A stretch of DNA of 8,460 nt, from the NCBI GenBank assembly GCA_031272615.1, contig JAISTL010000303.1:1-8460 (forward strand), read 5' to 3'. Below the pieces are notes generated by a model. It saw only the letters and a program-made list of their open reading frames with translations, did not search any database and had not been told where the DNA came from. Position numbers and translations under genes: made by a program. Shown piece after piece: positions 5,915-8,460 of the stretch. How positions within the stretch are numbered: position 1 is the first letter of the stretch; every line of letters starts with the position of its first letter. This DNA comes from Methylobacteriaceae bacterium (GTDB lineage: Bacteria > Pseudomonadota > Alphaproteobacteria > Rhizobiales > Beijerinckiaceae).

Positions 5915-8131
5915 TCAGTCTCCCTTCGCTTCCCGGTTTTTCAAGTGGGCGAAGGCCATCCGCAGCCTGCCGTAGCTGAACTTGCCGCCGGTGCGTTCAT
6001 AGGTTTCCTTGAAGGTGGGTTTGTTGAGCTGCAGCAGCGGGCGCACGGCGGCGCAGAGTTCCTCCAGCTCCCCGGGCGTGAGCAACTCTTCGATGGTGAT
6101 TTCCGTGCCGATGAATTCGGCCAGATGACCTTCGATGGTCGCCTCGGTCAGCATACGCTCGGCGGCAATCTGCGCCACGGTGAGGCCGCGCTTGAACATG
6201 CCGAGGGTCACCTGCCGGGTCTGCCCCTTCGGCGCGCCGCTCAGCCGGAATTTGTCGCTGCCGGTTGCGGCGGCGGTCCTCCGCCTGGCTCCCGCTTCGG
6301 CCCGGGCTTCGCGCGGGTCCGGCCGGGCGGGGAGTTTCAAGTCCATGTCCGCGGCGAAGGGCACATTGTAATAGCGCACCTTCTTGAGGTTCTCCAGAAA
6401 CAGTTGGACATCGCCCTCGAGGTCACGGATGTTTTTCCTGAACGTGGCGGCGCGCTTCGGCCCGTCGTAATTGTCGTTGTACTCCCGCAGCGGCGCCAGG
6501 ATGCGGGTGACCACCTGCTCGTAAAAATACCCGACGGCCTTGCGGCAGCGCTCGGCCAGCGCCGATGTGTCGCCGCTCTCCTCCGCCGCGGTGATGAAGC
6601 CGTCCAGCTGTTTGCGGAACCTACCGGCGATGGCGTTGAGCTCGCCCACCGCCGCGCGCAGGGTTTCCAGCAGTTTGCGCGCCGAGTCGAACTCCTCGGA
6701 TTCCTTGTCTTTCAACTGCTTGTCGAAAGTCCACAGGAGGGTGAAGAGCGCCCGGAACTCGAAATAGCGCAGCAGCCGCTCCCGCCAGAAGCGCGCCTTG
6801 GCGTCGGCCAGCAGCGCCTCCAGCTCCTCCCGCGCTTTCTCGGTTTTGCTGAAGGCCACCGCCTGGGCGTCGGTCATCACCGCCCCGGGCCTGAGCGGCG
6901 CCGAGAGCACGATGCCCTCCAGCGTCCGGCAGCGGCTCAACGCCACATAGGTCTGCCCGGCGGCGAAGGCGTCGCCGATGTCGATGATGGCCTTGTCGAA
7001 GGTGAGCCCCTGGCTCTTGTGCACCGTCACCGCCCAGGCGAGGCGCAGCGGATACTGGGTGAAGGCGCCGATTTCCTCCTCGTCGAGCTCGCCGCTCTCC
7101 TTGTTGAGGGTATATTTGATGTTCTTCCACGTTTCCGGCGCCACGTCCAGGGCCTGGCCCTCCGGTGTGACAACGGTGATGCTGTCGGCGGCGAGATCGG
7201 TGACGGTAGCGATTTTACCGTTGAAAAAGCGCCCGTCCGGGTCGTTCTTGATGAACATCACCTGCGCCCCCACCTTGAGTGTCAGGCGAAGCTCGGTGGG
7301 CAGCGACATCTCGGGGAACTCGCCCTCCACCTCCCCGTCATAGGTATAGGCGCGGGTCGTCAGCCGGCCGAGTTCATCGCGGTTGATGCGGTCCACCTTG
7401 TAATTGTGGGTGGTGAGCTTGATGTACTTTTCTTTCGGCGGCGGAGTGAAATCCGGCAGATAGCGGGCGTTCAGCGCCCGCAGGTCGTCGGCGTCCAGCG
7501 AGTTGTTGCGCACGTGGTTGAGAATGTCGATAAAGGTCTGCTCCTGCTGGCGGTAAACCTTGCTGAGCTCCAGATACAGCGGCGATTGGCGGCGGATGAC
7601 CTGGGCGTGGAAAAAGAACGGCCCGGCGTAATAGGGCTCCAGCAGCGCCCATTCCGGGTTTTTGATCACCGGCGGCAGCTGGAACAGGTCGCCGATATAG
7701 AGCACCTGCACGCCGCCGAAGGGTTGGCGGTTGCGGCGCACGGACTGCAGGGTGGCGTCCACGGCGTCCAGCGTGTCGGCGCGCAGCATGCTGACTTCGT
7801 CGATGATCAGCAGCTCCATGTTCCGCAGCACATCCAGCTTGGCCCGGCCGAAGCCGAACTTGCCGCGTTGCGGCTGGGTGCCGGGAACATAAAGCTCCGG
7901 CGGCAGCTGAAACAGCGAGTGCAGGGTCACGCCGCCGGCATTGACCGCGGCGACGCCGGTGGGCGCCGCCACCACCGCCACCTTGTGGGTGTGACCGCGG
8001 ATGTATTTGAGGAACGTGGTTTTGCCGGTGCCCGCCTTGCCGGTGAGAAACACATGCTCGGCGGTTTCGTTGATGAATTCCGTCGCCATCTCGAACACGG
8101 CGTTGTTTTCAGTGTTCCGATCCAGGTTCAT
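5915..8131 (-). CDS. PIF1-like SF1B DNA helicase with C-terminal helix-turn-helix domain
   Basis: ATP-driven helicase of the RecD/PIF1 class, probably acting on DNA 5'-3' in repair or replication. From ATG at 8131 it has 738 residues. Motifs are Walker A GKAGTGKTT (31-39), APTGVAA (56-62), Walker B LLIIDEVSM (107-115), motif III GDLFQLPPV (147-155), a late motif TVHKSQGLTFDKA (369-381) and YVALSRCRTLEG (395-406). A long helical region follows, then near residues 636-728 a helix-turn-helix segment (TLGMFKRGLTVAQIAAERML) like the HTH_40 domain found at the end of RecQ and PIF1-like bacterial helicases. The frame is open to a TTG at 8182, but 8131 is preferred for its ATG, the GGAA SD 8 nt upstream, and homology beginning at once. 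All core motifs look intact. It is divergent from the gene at 8407. The specific role is unknown. Confidence 0.93.
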   Translation of the reverse strand: MNLDRNTENNAVFEMATEFINETAEHVFLTGKAGTGKTTFLKYIRGHTHKVAVVAAPTGVAAVNAGGVTLHSLFQLPPELYVPGTQPQRGKFGFGRAKLDVLRNMELLIIDEVSMLRADTLDAVDATLQSVRRNRQPFGGVQVLYIGDLFQLPPVIKNPEWALLEPYYAGPFFFHAQVIRRQSPLYLELSKVYRQQEQTFIDILNHVRNNSLDADDLRALNARYLPDFTPPPKEKYIKLTTHNYKVDRINRDELGRLTTRAYTYDGEVEGEFPEMSLPTELRLTLKVGAQVMFIKNDPDGRFFNGKIATVTDLAADSITVVTPEGQALDVAPETWKNIKYTLNKESGELDEEEIGAFTQYPLRLAWAVTVHKSQGLTFDKAIIDIGDAFAAGQTYVALSRCRTLEGIVLSAPLRPGAVMTDAQAVAFSKTEKAREELEALLADAKARFWRERLLRYFEFRALFTLLWTFDKQLKDKESEEFDSARKLLETLRAAVGELNAIAGRFRKQLDGFITAAEESGDTSALAERCRKAVGYFYEQVVTRILAPLREYNDNYDGPKRAATFRKNIRDLEGDVQLFLENLKKVRYYNVPFAADMDLKLPARPDPREARAEAGARRRTAAATGSDKFRLSGAPKGQTRQVTLGMFKRGLTVAQIAAERMLTEATIEGHLAEFIGTEITIEELLTPGELEELCAAVRPLLQLNKPTFKETYERTGGKFSYGRLRMAFAHLKNREAKGD

Positions 8132-8406
8132 GGCGGCGCTTCCGGTGCGAAAGAACAGGCGGTGAGACTTTAAGGCCCGCAACCATACTACGGCCCGGCC
8201 CGCGAGTAAACCCGGTTCTCGCGTGCGCGCGGGCGGCGCACAACCGCGGCATTCCGGCGGTTACTCTGATTTGACGTGAGTGTGACGGTCGTATCACAGG
8301 CGGGAAATTGCGATGCTGGAAAAATCTCCCGGCTGTGTTATGGTGAGGGCGCGGGCTTTCGAATCGTTGCGGCAGGTGCCGCCGTTGTTCCGCGAGAACC
8401 GTTGCC
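8132..8406. promoter_or_regulatory. Divergent intergenic region between the helicase and the rightward gene
   Basis: This 275-bp stretch should hold both divergent promoters, but I see no strong -35/-10 pair on either strand. It contains spaced inverted repeats: GAGTAA (8204-8209) with TTACTC (8261-8266), AACCGC (8242-8247) with GCGGTT (8257-8262), and the TGTGA/TCACA element listed separately. Confidence 0.45.
8281..8298. promoter_or_regulatory. TGTGA-N8-TCACA inverted repeat, possible CRP/FNR-type site
   Basis: Perfect 5-bp arms TGTGA (8281-8285) and TCACA (8294-8298) match the half-sites of CRP-family regulators. The spacer is 8 bp rather than the usual 6, so binding is uncertain. It lies about 110 bp upstream of the plus-strand start at 8407. 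Confidence 0.35.
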
Positions 8407-8460
8407 ATGATCATGCACAAACCGAATGATTATTATGAAGGTTTGGTGCGGGAGTTGCTC
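8407..8460 (+). CDS. Start of a rightward gene, possibly an AlbA_2/Schlafen-type ATP-binding protein (partial)
   Basis: Only 18 codons are inside the window, reading MIMHKPNDYYEGLVRELL. The ATG at 8407 has a GAGAA SD 8 nt upstream; a second ATG at 8413 is a possible alternative. The YYExLVREL pattern resembles the beginning of bacterial AlbA_2-domain (Schlafen-like) putative DNA-binding proteins, which often carry an ATPase part. This recognition is from memory and from very little sequence, so the product name is tentative. The gene itself is well supported by the start site, the open frame and divergence from the helicase. Confidence 0.5.
   Translation, partial: MIMHKPNDYYEGLVRELL

Noticed and set aside
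5831..8173. 780-codon plus-strand ORF
   Set aside because: Antisense to the helicase gene, which has all its motifs. The plus-strand product has no recognisable domain and a shadow-like composition.
8109..8420. 103-codon minus-strand ORF in the divergent spacer
   Set aside because: Overlaps both the helicase start and the rightward gene start, has no clear SD, and its Arg/His-rich product matches nothing I recognise.

Overview
The window looks like chromosomal DNA of a GC-rich diderm (Gram-negative) bacterium. Two things point that way: a tripartite tricarboxylate transporter (TTT) whose binding protein has an export signal, and strong G/C bias at third codon positions. That bias also produces several very long antisense ORFs. 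I cannot assign a phylum from the sequence. There are no rRNA, tRNA, insertion sequence, phage or CRISPR features.

Left part (1-3486, all minus strand, transcribed leftwards): a four-gene cluster, read in the order sialidase-like BNR protein, tctC (periplasmic binding protein), tctB (small membrane subunit), tctA (large permease, cut by the window edge). Spacings are 67, 81 and 19 bp. A plausible sigma70 promoter lies 33-40 nt ahead of the sialidase-like start, and a 16-bp perfect palindrome lies further upstream. A strong GC hairpin between tctC and tctB could make the binding protein more abundant than the membrane subunits. The cluster probably imports an organic acid; the co-encoded BNR protein may process a related sugar or glycoside substrate.

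Middle (3829-5655, minus strand): one continuous reading frame for an exported protein with about eight Sel1-like repeats and a hydrophobic five- to six-helix C-terminal domain. It is interrupted by two in-frame stops. A TAG sits where the repeat motif AAKWY needs Trp, and a TAA sits where AAEQG needs Gln. It looks like a recently decayed gene in three pieces, and it is visibly less GC-rich than its neighbours. A candidate promoter lies just upstream at 5721-5749.

Right part (5915-8460): a PIF1-like superfamily 1B helicase with a C-terminal helix-turn-helix (HTH_40-like) region on the minus strand. Facing away from it on the plus strand is the start of another gene, whose first 18 residues resemble AlbA_2/Schlafen-type putative DNA-binding ATPases. 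The 275-bp divergent spacer holds a TGTGA-N8-TCACA inverted repeat.

The most noteworthy point is the doubly interrupted Sel1-membrane gene, followed by the sialidase-like/TTT operon. I did not find a clearly new system.
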